Part shown: one piece after another, positions 7,011 to 17,747 of the stretch
Position numbering within the stretch: the first letter of the stretch is position 1
Layout: each line of letters opens with the position of its first letter
Source of the DNA: Rhizobium leucaenae USDA 9039
GTDB lineage: Bacteria; Pseudomonadota; Alphaproteobacteria; Rhizobiales; Rhizobiaceae
Direction of reading: 5' to 3'
DNA: 64,000 nt
NCBI RefSeq assembly: GCF_000426285.1
Contig: NZ_AUFB01000015.1
Location: 1 to 64,000 of the forward strand
The notes under the pieces: model-generated
What the model saw: only the letters and a program-made list of their open reading frames with translations
Database searches by the model: none
Told to the model about the DNA's origin: nothing
Program-made: the position numbers and the translations under genes

Positions 7011-7697
7011 CTAATGCGTGAATTGTAGGCGCAATATTTTGCGTTCACAGCTCTGGAGTTCTTTCTTCATCGCCGACAGACGCCAACGAGCTACAAAAGC
7101 AAAGAAAAATGACAAAAACACGGGAGTAAAATTTAGTATAGCAAACGCAGAGAATGCGCATGCTGAAGCGAACGCCGCGATATCAACCACTTTTTGATTG
7201 GCATATATGGTTGAATACCCAAGACAAAACAAAGACAAAAAGAAAAATACAACAGCTGAAGTTTCTATAAAACCATCAGTTTCTGTCCAGTTACCTATTT
7301 TATATTTAATGTCCGATGATAGCTGCTGAGCGTCTAACTCCAACACCGAAAGCTCTACCATTTTCTCAGTAGCTTTCGAGTGATCGTTCTGGTCCAGGTA
7401 TTTAGGAAATTCTACGTCAGGGTTCTGATTCTTTCCAGATCTGAGACATTTGTCTCTAGCGGCTTGCTCCATCAACTGCATTTTCGAAGCGGCCAAATTC
7501 GAAGAGTTTCTGGCAAGCTCAAGAAGGGCTCTGGTTTGGTCGATAACCTTCTCCTGCGCAGGCTGCCGCAACACTCTGAATATGCTTAGTCCGAAATTGA
7601 GCGCAGCCGCGAGCTGAAATGCGGACTGATATTGGCCGGCGGTAAACTCATAAATAGCGCTTGACATCCAAAGGTGAACTCCGTTTTCAAAGAACAC
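7011..7697 (-). CDS. hypothetical membrane protein with C-terminal membrane segments, 228 aa
   Basis: I recognise no family. The first 140 residues are mainly helical and polar, with a likely coiled coil around 50-85 and 105-135. A hydrophobic region at about 143-165 and another at about 170-205 would form two or three membrane spans, followed by a short basic helix. The start at 7697 is GTG; an ATG at codon 11 is an alternative, and neither has a strong ribosome-binding site. Base composition is clearly AT-richer than the flanking core genes, which points to transfer. It lies between the tRNA-Ser gene and the DUF6119-HNH cassette and could be cargo of the same island. Confidence 0.6.
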   Translation of the reverse strand: MFFENGVHLWMSSAIYEFTAGQYQSAFQLAAALNFGLSIFRVLRQPAQEKVIDQTRALLELARNSSNLAASKMQLMEQAARDKCLRSGKNQNPDVEFPKYLDQNDHSKATEKMVELSVLELDAQQLSSDIKYKIGNWTETDGFIETSAVVFFFLSLFCLGYSTIYANQKVVDIAAFASACAFSAFAILNFTPVFLSFFFAFVARWRLSAMKKELQSCERKILRLQFTH

Positions 7698-7889
7698 GTA
7701 TGGGATGAAAATAAATAGGGAATTAATTCGTCTGCTGGGAGTGTCGAATTATGTAAAGCGCGCCTTAAACGAGCCGGGACGTGGCGCGACTGTGCCCCTC
7801 TTGCTGGAGAGGTGACCAACGAATTGCCCGGTTACTGACAATTAATCCTAAGAAAATGCAAAGCTGTAAGGCAACTACGGTCTATAGGA
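7698..7889. other. island-tRNA junction, intergenic
   Basis: This AT-rich stretch lies between the membrane-protein gene and the 3' end of tRNA-Ser. It is where an attachment site would be expected. I found no second copy of the tRNA 3' sequence elsewhere in the window, so the far end of the island probably lies left of position 1 or has decayed. Confidence 0.4.
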
Positions 7890-7979
7890 TGGCGGAGAGG
7901 GTGGGATTTGAACCCACGATGCCCTTGCAGGCATGCCGCATTTCGAGTGCGGTGCATTCGACCACTCTGCCACCTCTCC
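7890..7979 (-). tRNA. tRNA-Ser (anticodon CGA)
   Basis: The minus strand folds as a 90-base class II tRNA. It has a GGAGAGG acceptor stem paired with CCTCTCC, a D arm, an anticodon stem with CGA in the loop, a long serine-type variable arm (CATGCCTGCAAGGGCATC region), a TTCAAAT T-loop, and an encoded CCA at 7890-7892. It decodes UCG serine codons. Its 3' end faces the island, and serine tRNA genes are common integration sites for tyrosine recombinases. Confidence 0.95.
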
Positions 7980-8077
7980 GGTTATGCTGGTCGGCGCGTT
8001 TCTCAGCGCGGGCGTTCTCATAGCGAGAGAAGGATGGGATGGCAAGGGTGAATATTCAAGGTTTTCATCCTTTTGCC

Positions 8078-8104
8078 TTGACAGATCACAGGCCCTTATA
8101 TATC
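8078..8104 (+). promoter_or_regulatory. predicted promoter of rplU-rpmA
   Basis: A perfect TTGACA (8078-8083) is followed by an AT-rich TATATATC stretch around 8097-8104, at 15 to 17 bases spacing depending on the hexamer chosen. It lies about 185 bases upstream of rplU with no other gene between. Confidence 0.55.
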
Positions 8105-8287
8105 CCGTGCGACGCAATAGGTGTGGATAAGTCCGTGCCCTTGGCCGCCTCGCTCTGTGCGGGGTTTCACCGGCAGATCTTTTTCGAGGCCGCAAACCTT
8201 TGAAATCCCTGCTAAACTTAGACTGATAAAAAGACGGCCGCTTGCCTTTGTGGCGAGAGAGCCGGAACGAACATGAAAGGATAAAAA

Positions 8288-8605
8288 ATGTTCGCAGTCA
8301 TCAAGACCGGCGGTAAGCAGTACCGTGTGGCAGCAAACGACGTGCTGACCATCGAGAAGCTGGAAGTCACCGCCGGCGACACCGTAGAATTCACCGAAGT
8401 CCTCGTTATCGGCGAAGGCGCCGACGCTGCGATTGGTGCTCCCTTCGTCAAGGGCGCTTCCGTCAAGGCCGAAGTGGTCGAGCATAACCGCGGCAAGAAG
8501 GTCATCGCCTTCAAGAAGCGCCGTCGTCAGAACTCGAAGCGTTCGCGCGGCCACCGCCAGCATCACACGGTCGTCCGTATCACGGACATCGTGGCTGCCA
8601 AGTAA
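8288..8605 (+). CDS. rplU: 50S ribosomal protein L21
   Basis: This 105-residue protein of the large ribosomal subunit binds 23S rRNA. It starts [14 protein letters not shown], the L21 signature, and ends in the basic [12 protein letters not shown] region that contacts rRNA. Length is normal for the family. It is followed after 32 bases by rpmA, the usual partner, and the pair is upstream of obgE as in most bacteria, here separated from it by two acetyltransferases and a minus-strand gene. An AAGGA-like site precedes the ATG. Confidence 0.97.
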   Translation: MFAVIKTGGKQYRVAANDVLTIEKLEVTAGDTVEFTEVLVIGEGADAAIGAPFVKGASVKAEVVEHNRGKKVIAFKKRRRQNSKRSRGHRQHHTVVRITDIVAAK

Positions 8606-8637
8606 GTAACGGGATCAAGGTTTAAAGGAGAACTCCA

Positions 8638-8907
8638 ATGGCACACAAAAAAGCTGGCGGTTCCTCGCGCAACGGTCGCGATTCTGAATCCAAGCGCCTT
8701 GGCGTGAAGAAGTTCGGCGGCGAAGCCGTCCTCGCAGGCAACATTATCGTGCGTCAGCGCGGCACGCAGTGGCATCCGGGTTCCAACGTTGGCCTCGGCA
8801 AGGATCACACGATTTTTGCGCTTACGGCGGGCAACGTGAACTACCGTACGAAGGCCAATGGCCGCGTGTACGTCTCTGTAATGCCGAAAGCGGAAGCAGC
8901 GGAATAA
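8638..8907 (+). CDS. rpmA: 50S ribosomal protein L27
   Basis: This 89-residue protein sits near the peptidyl-transferase centre. It starts [16 protein letters not shown], the conserved L27 N-terminus that reaches the tRNA acceptor end, and has the GSNVG and HTIFAL segments. There is no N-terminal leader to be cleaved, as is usual outside Firmicutes. A GGAG ribosome-binding site lies about 8 bases upstream of the ATG. A strong terminator follows at 8973-9010. Confidence 0.97.
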   Translation: MAHKKAGGSSRNGRDSESKRLGVKKFGGEAVLAGNIIVRQRGTQWHPGSNVGLGKDHTIFALTAGNVNYRTKANGRVYVSVMPKAEAAE

Positions 8908-8972
8908 GCCGGTAGCGCTCTAAAACAGCCGGCGTCTCATCGACCCGGCTGACCGCAACAGGTTCAGTCAAG

Positions 8973-9010
8973 AAAAAAGGGGAGATGGGGCGCCATCTCC
9001 CCTTTTTCTT
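8973..9010 (+). terminator. Rho-independent terminator after rpmA
   Basis: A perfect 10-base stem (8979-8988 with 8993-9002) is followed by a T run. Because an A run precedes the stem, it could act in both directions. Confidence 0.85.
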
Positions 9011-9036
9011 TACCCTCAACCAAGGAGGACTGAACC

Positions 9037-9672
9037 ATGCAAGGCGAATTGTTAAGGGAAGACCAATCGAGGTCTCCCGAAGAACGGCTGAGGCCGGAGC
9101 GGTTAAGGACCGATTGCCCTGTCTTGTTATCGGAAAGGCTCGTCATGCGCGCGCCCCACGAAGAAGACATCGACGCCCTTGCCCATCTCGCCAACAACGC
9201 CAACGTCGCCACAATGGTATCGCGTATGCCGCACCCGTATACGACCAATGATGCCGCCGATTTCGTGCGACGCACGAAGCTTGGCGAGATCGGCAAGTGC
9301 GTCTATGCGATCACCAAAGCCGACAACGGCGCCTTTCTCGGTTGCTGTGGCGTCGAGCCGACGGCCGATCCGTGCACCGTCGAGATCGGCTATTGGCTGG
9401 GCGAGCGCTATTGGAACCAGGGCTACACGACGGAAGCAGCCCATGCCCTGATCGACATGGTCTTCCGGACGCGCGAAAACGTCGCCCAGATCGATGCCCG
9501 TTGCCGGGTGATGAACGTCGCCTCCAGGCGGGTCGTACAGAAGTGCGGCTTCCAGTTCCAGGGATCCGGCCTTGCCGCATCGCTGGCGCTCGGCAGCACG
9601 GTATCGGTCGAATGGTACCGGCTCGACCGCAAGACCTGGATGTCACTCAGAAGCTGGGGAGGTCTGAGATGA
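9037..9672 (+). CDS. GNAT family N-acetyltransferase (RimJ/RimL-like), 211 aa
   Basis: This protein transfers an acetyl group from acetyl-CoA to an amine; the substrate is not known. It has the usual start of the RimJ-type domain (SERLVMRAP at about 31-39), the LGCCGVEP strand, the IGYWLGERYWNQGYTTEA acetyl-CoA-binding motif A (about 110-127), and the ASRRVVQKCGF helix near the end. An AAGGAGG-like site precedes the ATG. It overlaps the next acetyltransferase gene at an ATGA junction, so the two are co-translated. They look like a tandem pair of related genes. Confidence 0.9.
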   Translation: MQGELLREDQSRSPEERLRPERLRTDCPVLLSERLVMRAPHEEDIDALAHLANNANVATMVSRMPHPYTTNDAADFVRRTKLGEIGKCVYAITKADNGAFLGCCGVEPTADPCTVEIGYWLGERYWNQGYTTEAAHALIDMVFRTRENVAQIDARCRVMNVASRRVVQKCGFQFQGSGLAASLALGSTVSVEWYRLDRKTWMSLRSWGGLR

Positions 9673-10256
9673 ACGCCGCCATCCTGCCCCGCCGTGACGT
9701 CAGGCCCCTGGCGCCCGGGCCGACGCCGATCATCCGGACCGAACGGTTGACCCTGCGCCCGCACCGGCTCGGCGACGCCGACGCGATGACGGAATCCCTG
9801 TCGGATTTCGCCGTCACCCGCATGCTGGCCCGCGTGCCGGTGCCTTACGACCGACAGGATGCGCTGGATTGGCTAATTCCGCGCACCGCCGGCTTCGAGA
9901 GCGACTGGATGCTGGCCATCACTGAGCGGGACGACGTCCATATCGGCTGCGTCGGTATCGATGTCAGGCATGGCCGCTGGCATCTCGGCTACTGGCTGAA
10001 CCGCTATTACTGGCGGCGCGGCATCATGAGCGAGGCTGTCGCGGCCGCGCTCGAGCGCTTCGCCCGTCGCATGCCCGAAGTCGCCGTGTTCTCCGGCGTC
10101 TTCGCCGACAATCCGGCGTCGTTGAAGCTGCAGCAAAAGCTCGGCTTCGACATCATCGGCTGCGCGGAGGTCTACAGCTTCGCCCGCAACACCATGGTTC
10201 CGCATATCGAAACCGTGTTGAAGCCGGGCGCGCTGCGGCTCTCGCAGGCGGCGTGA
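9669..10256 (+). CDS. GNAT family N-acetyltransferase, second of a tandem pair, 195 aa
   Basis: The start at 9669 overlaps the stop of the preceding gene (ATGA), which is preferable to upstream in-frame starts that lie inside it. It has the same layout: RTERLTLRPHRLGDAD near the N-terminus, an IGCVGID strand, the LGYWLNRYYWRRGIMSEA motif A, and an ASLKLQQKLGF helix. The substrate is unknown. Paralogy with the upstream gene is evident from matching motifs in the same order. The gene is followed by a RIME-type repeat. Confidence 0.9.
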   Translation: MNAAILPRRDVRPLAPGPTPIIRTERLTLRPHRLGDADAMTESLSDFAVTRMLARVPVPYDRQDALDWLIPRTAGFESDWMLAITERDDVHIGCVGIDVRHGRWHLGYWLNRYYWRRGIMSEAVAAALERFARRMPEVAVFSGVFADNPASLKLQQKLGFDIIGCAEVYSFARNTMVPHIETVLKPGALRLSQAA

Positions 10257-10261
10257 GGCCT

Positions 10262-10364
10262 AAGCATGTCGCGCAAAAGTGCGCAGCGGTTTGCGATGGC
10301 GACACGCGCAAAATCAAAGACCTAAAGCGCAAGCAGCGAATCTGAAAGATCGCGATGCGCTTTA
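10262..10364 (+). repeat. RIME-type intergenic repeat, copy 1
   Basis: A roughly 100-base element contains two imperfect palindromes, one around GTCGCGCAAAAGTGCGC and one around AAAGCGCAAGC and GCGCTTT. Similar copies lie at 25563-25663 and 56595-56700. It resembles the Rhizobium-specific intergenic mosaic element RIME1. Confidence 0.75.
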
Positions 10365-10403
10365 AAGACCAGTCATCGCCGGCGCTGTCCGGCGATGACA
10401 CCT

Positions 10404-11255
10404 CTATCCATTGATCTCGATCCACACAGGAAAATGATCGGACGCTTCCGCATCGATATCCACATGGGCCGATCGCAGACGATCACTCAGCCCGCAACTG
10501 ATGAAGCAGTAGTCGAGATGCATGCGCTTGCTACGATCGTTTGGATCCATCCAGCTATAGGCTTCCGGCTTCAGCCAGCCGGCTGCATCGAGCGCGTCGG
10601 TCGGTGTGTCGAAGCGCGGCGTACGTCCATAGAAAGCGTCCTTCAGGCCGGCCAGCGCGCAATATTCCGGCGATTCCGGCACCATGTTGAAATCGCCCAT
10701 CAGGACAAAATCCTCCGGCAGCGGCGGATCGGGAAGGTCTATCTCCATCGCGCCGGTCAGCGAACCGCCGTCGCGCGCAAAGTTGATCGCATGATCCCGA
10801 AGATAGTGGATCTGGCGGATGCGCTCGTCCGGAGAGACGTGGTCGAGCTGCAAGGAATAGACCCGGATGGCGCCGCCGGGCGCGTGGATCACCGCTTCGA
10901 CGGCAGCGCGCTGCAGATTGAGTTTGGAAAGCGTGCGGCTGCGCGGCAGAAGCAGCGTACGCGTCGCAACAATCGGCCAACGCGACAGCACCATGTTACC
11001 GAATTGGAAGCGAAGATCGCGTGGACCGGCGCCGAGCGGCAGCAGGTCCATCCCTACCCCATAGATAGAGTAATAGCCGGGCAACGACGCTTCGATCGCC
11101 GCGACCATGTCGATGCCGCCGTTGCGGGCGAAGCCGCGGGTTACCTCCTGCAAGGCGATAATATCGGCGCCCGCAAGGTTTGCGACGATACGTTCGAGAT
11201 CATATCTGCCGTCGAGGCCGAAGCCGTACTGGATGTTATAGCTCACCAACTTCAC
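10404..11255 (-). CDS. endonuclease/exonuclease/phosphatase family protein, 283 aa
   Basis: This metal-dependent phosphodiesterase or phosphatase has the EEP (DNase I-like) fold. It has the SYNIQYGFG start, the LQEV glutamate motif, a GDFN motif late in the protein, and the SDHFPV C-terminal histidine motif. The substrate could be nucleic acid, phospholipid or sugar phosphate. The start is taken as GTG at 11255, where the conserved domain begins; a GGAGG lies 12 bases upstream. A much longer frame running to 12473 is rejected, because the extension is antisense to obgE. The gene is convergent with the acetyltransferase pair and divergent from obgE. Confidence 0.85.
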   Translation of the reverse strand: MKLVSYNIQYGFGLDGRYDLERIVANLAGADIIALQEVTRGFARNGGIDMVAAIEASLPGYYSIYGVGMDLLPLGAGPRDLRFQFGNMVLSRWPIVATRTLLLPRSRTLSKLNLQRAAVEAVIHAPGGAIRVYSLQLDHVSPDERIRQIHYLRDHAINFARDGGSLTGAMEIDLPDPPLPEDFVLMGDFNMVPESPEYCALAGLKDAFYGRTPRFDTPTDALDAAGWLKPEAYSWMDPNDRSKRMHLDYCFISCGLSDRLRSAHVDIDAEASDHFPVWIEING

Positions 11256-11375
11256 GATAATCTTTGACCTCCGGCTGAACGGCCTATATCGAAGGCGACA
11301 TGACGGGCAAATGACCGCGCCGCCTGTCCTGGCGGACATGCGGAGGACGCGGTAACAATTGAAAAGAGCGCATAG

Positions 11376-13685
<2,310 letters not shown>

Positions 13686-13693
<8 letters not shown>

Positions 13694-14969
13694 TACCGTC
13701 GCACAAAGCCCCGACATCGACACTTTGATGAACGATATCGGCCGCAAGGCCCGGGCTGCGTCGCGACCTCTGGCCTTCGCTTCGACCGAGAGCAAGAACA
13801 AGGCCTTGGAAGCCATGGCGGATGCCATTCTGGCTCGCAAGGATCATATTCTTGCCGAAAACGCCAAGGACCTGAAAGACGTCGAGGGCACGGATATGCT
13901 CGCCTCCTTCGTCGACCGCCTGACCCTGAACGACAAGCGGGTCGCCGAGATGGCCGAAGGCATTCGCGCCATCGCCGCCCTGGCCGATCCGGTGGGCGAA
14001 GTCATCGCCGCCTGGGATCGTCCGAACGGCCTGAAGATCGAGCGCGTTCGCACGCCGCTCGGCGTCATCGGCGTCATCTTCGAAAGCCGACCGAACGTCA
14101 CCGCCGATGCCGGTGCGCTGTGCCTGAAGGCTGGCAATGCAGTAATCCTGCGCTGCGGCAGCGATTCGCGCCGGTCGTCCCAGGCGATCCATGAATGTCT
14201 GGTCGAGGGGCTGAAGGTAGCTGGCTTGCCGGAACATGCCATCCAGCTCGTCCCGGTCAGCGACCGCGCCGCCGTCGGCGCCATGCTGCGCGGCCTCGAA
14301 GGCAATATCGACGTTATCGTGCCGCGCGGCGGCAAGAGCCTAGTTGCTCGCGTCCAGACCGAGGCGCGCGTGCCGGTCTTCGCGCATCTGGAAGGCCTCT
14401 GCCACATCTATATCGATGCCTCGGCCGATCTGGAAATGGCGAAATCCATTGTCATCAACGCCAAGATGCGCCGCACGGGCATCTGCGGCGCGGCCGAAAC
14501 GCTGCTGGTCGATTCGAAGGTCGCTTCCACCCATCTGAAACCGCTGCTTGACGGGCTTGCTGCGGCAGGCTGCGAAATCCGCGGTTCCGGCGATGTGCTC
14601 AAGCTCGCGCCCAGCGTGAAGGCGGCAACGGAGGAGGACTGGTCGACGGAATATCTGGCCGCGATCATCTCGGTCGCGCTGGTCGACGGCATTTCCGGCG
14701 CCATCGCCCATATCGGTAAATATTCGTCGAACCACACCGAAGCCGTGATTGCCGAGGATCCCGCGGTCGTCGAGCGCTTCTTCACCGAGATCGATTCGGC
14801 GATCCTGCTGCACAATGCCTCGACGCAATTTGCCGATGGCGGCGAATTCGGCATGGGCGCGGAGATCGGCATCGCCACCGGCAAGATGCACGCGCGCGGA
14901 CCAGTGGGCGTCGAGCAGCTCACCTCCTTCAAATATCGCGTGCGCGGCACCGGACAGATACGGGCCTGA
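13686..14969 (+). CDS. proA: gamma-glutamyl phosphate reductase
   Basis: It catalyses NADPH-dependent reduction of glutamyl phosphate to glutamate semialdehyde, the second step of proline synthesis, and belongs to the aldehyde dehydrogenase fold. The catalytic cysteine is C267 in [10 protein letters not shown]; the [13 protein letters not shown] segment and the IVPRGGKSL motif are present. I prefer the ATG at 13686 (427 residues, usual length) over 13677, because AGAAGG sits at a suitable distance. Either start overlaps the end of proB. Confidence 0.96.
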
Positions 14970-14970
14970 C

Positions 14971-15588
14971 GTGCATAAAGAAGAGATCGATTACCGCTAT
15001 CTGCGCATGCCCCATGCCGAGCGCGGCATGGTAGTCGGTCTTTTCGGCGGCTCCTTCAATCCGCCGCATCAGGGCCATGCGCTAGTCGCCGAAATAGCAC
15101 TCCGCCGGCTTGGCCTCGACCAACTCTGGTGGATGGTGACGCCTGGCAATCCGCTGAAGAGTCGCAATCATCTCGCGCCGCTTGCTGAACGCATCGCGCT
15201 CAGCGAGGCGATCACCCATGATCCGCGCATCAAGGTGACGGCTTTCGAACAGACGCTCGGCATGAGCTACACGGCCAATACGCTCGCCTACGTCAAGGCG
15301 CGCAATACCCACGTTCATTTCATCTGGATCATGGGCGCTGACAGTCTCAATACGTTTCACCGCTGGCAGAAATGGCAGGAGATCGCCCGCGCCTTTCCGA
15401 TCGCCGTCATCGACCGGCCGGGATCGACGCTATCCTATTTATCTGCAAAGATGGCGAAGACGTTTCACTATGCGCGCGTCGATGAAGACGACGCCCGGGT
15501 CTTGTGGAAAAAGCCGGCACCCGCCTGGACCTTCATTCATGGCCGGCGCTCGACACTAAGTTCGACGGCCTTGCGCGCCGCGCAATGA
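14971..15588 (+). CDS. nadD: nicotinate-nucleotide adenylyltransferase
   Basis: It transfers AMP from ATP to nicotinate mononucleotide in NAD synthesis. The nucleotidyltransferase motif GGSFNPPHQGH is near the N-terminus, followed by WWMVTPGNPLK, an IMGADSL motif and a late SSTALR motif (family ISST.IR). The start is uncertain: GTG at 14971 follows the proA stop by one base but has no clear ribosome-binding site. ATG at 15007 and 15028 would give shorter proteins nearer the usual length of about 190. In many alphaproteobacteria rsfS follows directly; here it is nearly 4 kb away. Confidence 0.93.
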   Translation: MHKEEIDYRYLRMPHAERGMVVGLFGGSFNPPHQGHALVAEIALRRLGLDQLWWMVTPGNPLKSRNHLAPLAERIALSEAITHDPRIKVTAFEQTLGMSYTANTLAYVKARNTHVHFIWIMGADSLNTFHRWQKWQEIARAFPIAVIDRPGSTLSYLSAKMAKTFHYARVDEDDARVLWKKPAPAWTFIHGRRSTLSSTALRAAQ

Positions 15589-15629
15589 GTGATTTGCGAT
15601 ATCGCGCCTGATTTTCCGGAAAAACCTCC

Positions 15630-15755
15630 AAAAATGAAAAAGCCCGACGGGGGAGGAGATCCGTCGGGCTTCAATCCTGATCAGCAACTGGGAGGAGGAG
15701 AGTTGCCGATCCATATCGAAAGGCATTGGGAGGAGGAGATCGCCGTTTCGATGAT
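15630..15755 (-). ncRNA. alpha-r14-like small RNA with three anti-Shine-Dalgarno hairpins
   Basis: On the minus strand three consecutive hairpins each display CTCCTCCC in the loop. Hairpin 1 (15752-15714) has stem ATCGAAA/TTTCGAT. Hairpin 2 (15710-15678) has an 11-base stem with one mismatch. Hairpin 3 (15669-15640) has perfect stem AGCCCGACGG/CCGTCGGGCT and is followed by a T-rich tail, so it doubles as a terminator. This is the architecture of the alpha-r14 (NfeR1-type) family of rhizobial trans-acting sRNAs, which block ribosome-binding sites. The 5' end is not mapped; the coordinates cover the structured part. No coding frame fits better. Confidence 0.75.
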
Positions 15756-15759
15756 CATG

Positions 15760-16115
15760 TTTTAGCAGATTTGACCAAATGATAAAACGCTGATAGCGCA
15801 ATGCAGCAATGTGTTTTCATCATAGCTATGCAAACGATCTGCCTAAAAAACGCTTCTTTTACATGATCTGAGCGAGACCCTGGGCAGCTTTAAGAACAGC
15901 ACGCCTGAAAATTTCCGTGAAATTGCACGATTCTTAACGTTACGTCTTACGGCGTGAGCGTTCGCCAGCGCCTTGAGCGAATCGAGCCATGCATTTCCGC
16001 GGCAACAGAGCATCGCAATATGCGCCCCAAAGGCAAATCCCTATAAAATTCGTAGAGTTACGTCCCTCAATGACGCTATGTTTCCCAAATATATCCCTAG
16101 CCAAGCTTCTTTGGC
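15760..16115. other. intergenic region upstream of the sRNA and modA
   Basis: This AT-richer region should hold the sRNA promoter (minus strand, around 15765-15810) and the modA promoter (plus strand). I see no open frame with support and no further hairpin of note. Confidence 0.4.
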
Positions 16116-16139
16116 CGTTATATCTCTCGCAATATGACG
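16116..16139 (+). promoter_or_regulatory. ModE-like operator upstream of modABC
   Basis: CGTTATAT (16116-16123) and ATATGACG (16132-16139) form an inverted repeat with one mismatch and an 8-base gap, matching the general layout of molybdate-responsive ModE boxes. It lies 19 bases before the modA start at 16158, so bound ModE would block transcription or initiation. Confidence 0.65.
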
Positions 16140-16157
16140 ACACCTTTTGGGAGAAGC

Positions 16158-16958
16158 ATGATGGCCTCGAGCCGCCGCCAATGGATCAAACTTGCAACCG
16201 CCGCCCTTTCCGCCGCCTGGCTTGGCATATCCGCCATTCCTGCGCCGGCCTTTGCCGCCGATAAAATCACCGTTTTTGCCGCTGCGAGCATGAAAAACGC
16301 GCTGGATAACATCGACGCCGCCTTCACTAAGGAAACCGGCAAGCAGGTCACCGTCTCCTATGCGGCAAGCGGGCCGCTGGCCAAGCAGCTCGAAAACGGC
16401 GCGCCGGCCGATGTCTTCATCTCCGCCGATACCGACTGGATGGACTATGTCGCCAAGAAAAAGCTGATCAAGGACGGCAGCCGCGTCAACCTGCTCGGCA
16501 ACAAGATCGTTCTCGTTTCCGCCAAGGACAAGGCCAAACCCGTCGAGATCAAGCAGGGCATGGACCTTGCCGACCTTCTCGGCGACGGACGCCTGGCGAT
16601 CGGGCAACCGGAATCGGTGCCGGCAGGCAAATACGGCAAGGCGGCGCTGGAAAAACTTGGCGTCTGGTCTTCCGTCGAGAAGAAGGTTGCCGGTGCTGAA
16701 AGCGTGCGCGCGGCGCTCGCGCTGGTTTCACGCGGCGAAGCGCCCTACGGCATCGTCTACCAGACCGACGTTTCCGCCGATCCAGCCGTCACCGTCGTCG
16801 GTACCTTTCCGGAAGACAGCCATCCGCCGATCATCTATCCGATCGCGATCACGGCCAACAGCACCAATCCCGACACACAAGCCTATGTCGATTATCTGAA
16901 ATCGGCTAAGGCTGTTCCGTTCTTCGAGCATGAAGGCTTCACGGTTTTGAAGCGTTGA
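16158..16958 (+). CDS. modA: molybdate ABC transporter, substrate-binding protein
   Basis: This periplasmic protein captures molybdate for the ModBC transporter. It has a signal peptide of about 34 residues ending PAFAAD; the SRRQWIK start is close to a Tat motif, so export by Tat is possible. The mature protein begins ITVFAAASMKNALD, the usual ModA start, with later ASGPLAKQ, GAPADVFIS and VSRGEAPYGIVY segments. The ATG at 16158 has GGGAGA 3 bases upstream and is preferred to the ATG at 16134, which lies inside the ModE-like operator. It is first in the modABC operon. Confidence 0.95.
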   Translation: MMASSRRQWIKLATAALSAAWLGISAIPAPAFAADKITVFAAASMKNALDNIDAAFTKETGKQVTVSYAASGPLAKQLENGAPADVFISADTDWMDYVAKKKLIKDGSRVNLLGNKIVLVSAKDKAKPVEIKQGMDLADLLGDGRLAIGQPESVPAGKYGKAALEKLGVWSSVEKKVAGAESVRAALALVSRGEAPYGIVYQTDVSADPAVTVVGTFPEDSHPPIIYPIAITANSTNPDTQAYVDYLKSAKAVPFFEHEGFTVLKR

Positions 16959-17045
16959 GCGTCATCGCTCGACCGTAGGCAAGAAGCGCATCTTTGCGGG
17001 CTCGCCGACTAATGGCGGGCCTGACATGTCTTTACGAGGTCGGAC

Positions 17046-17747
17046 TTGGACGCATTAGGTTTGAGCAGCGACGAATGGACGGCGATCGAGCTGAGCCTGC
17101 GCGTCTCGACCGTCGCCATGCTGGTGAGCCTGCCCTTCGGCATTGCCGCCGCGATGTTGCTCGCGCGCGGTAAATTCTGGGGCAAATCGATCGTCAACGG
17201 CATCGTCCACCTGCCGCTGATCCTGCCGCCCGTCGTCACCGGCTTTATCCTCCTCATCCTCTTCGGCCGCAAAGGCCCGATCGGCGCCCTGCTCGACCAA
17301 TATCTCGGTATCGTCTTCTCTTTCCGCTGGACCGGCGCCGCCCTTGCCTGCGGCGTGATGGGATTTCCGCTGATGGTCAGAAGCATCCGCCTGTCGATCG
17401 AAGCGGTCGATCGCAAGCTTGAAGAGGCCGCCGGAACGCTCGGGGCCAGTCCGCTCTGGATATTCCTCACCGTGACCTTGCCGCTGATCCTACCGGGCAT
17501 CATCGCCGGCATGATCCTGTCCTTCGCGAAGGCGATGGGCGAGTTCGGCGCCACCATTACCTTCGTCTCCAACATTCCCGGCGAAACACAGACCCTGTCG
17601 TCGGCGATCTATACCTTTACGCAAGTGCCCGGCGGCGATGCCGGTGCGCTGCGATTGACGATCGTCGCGATCGTCATTTCCATGGTGGCGTTGCTCGCCT
17701 CCGAATTCCTCGCCTATCTCGCCGGCAAGAGGGTGGACTGGGAATGA
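17046..17747 (+). CDS. modB: molybdate ABC transporter, permease
   Basis: This inner-membrane channel subunit has about five membrane helices. The binding-protein-dependent transport loop reads [22 protein letters not shown] near residues 133-155, the contact site for ModC. The start is TTG at 17046 with GAGGT 5 bases upstream; the next ATG would cut the first helix. Length 233 is usual. It overlaps modC by four bases (ATGA). Confidence 0.94.
   Translation: MDALGLSSDEWTAIELSLRVSTVAMLVSLPFGIAAAMLLARGKFWGKSIVNGIVHLPLILPPVVTGFILLILFGRKGPIGALLDQYLGIVFSFRWTGAALACGVMGFPLMVRSIRLSIEAVDRKLEEAAGTLGASPLWIFLTVTLPLILPGIIAGMILSFAKAMGEFGATITFVSNIPGETQTLSSAIYTFTQVPGGDAGALRLTIVAIVISMVALLASEFLAYLAGKRVDWE

Noticed and set aside
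7894-7979. A duplicated tRNA 3' end marking the far attachment site
   Set aside because: I searched the island by eye for the tRNA-Ser 3' sequence and found no second copy within 1-7889; the far end is probably outside the window.
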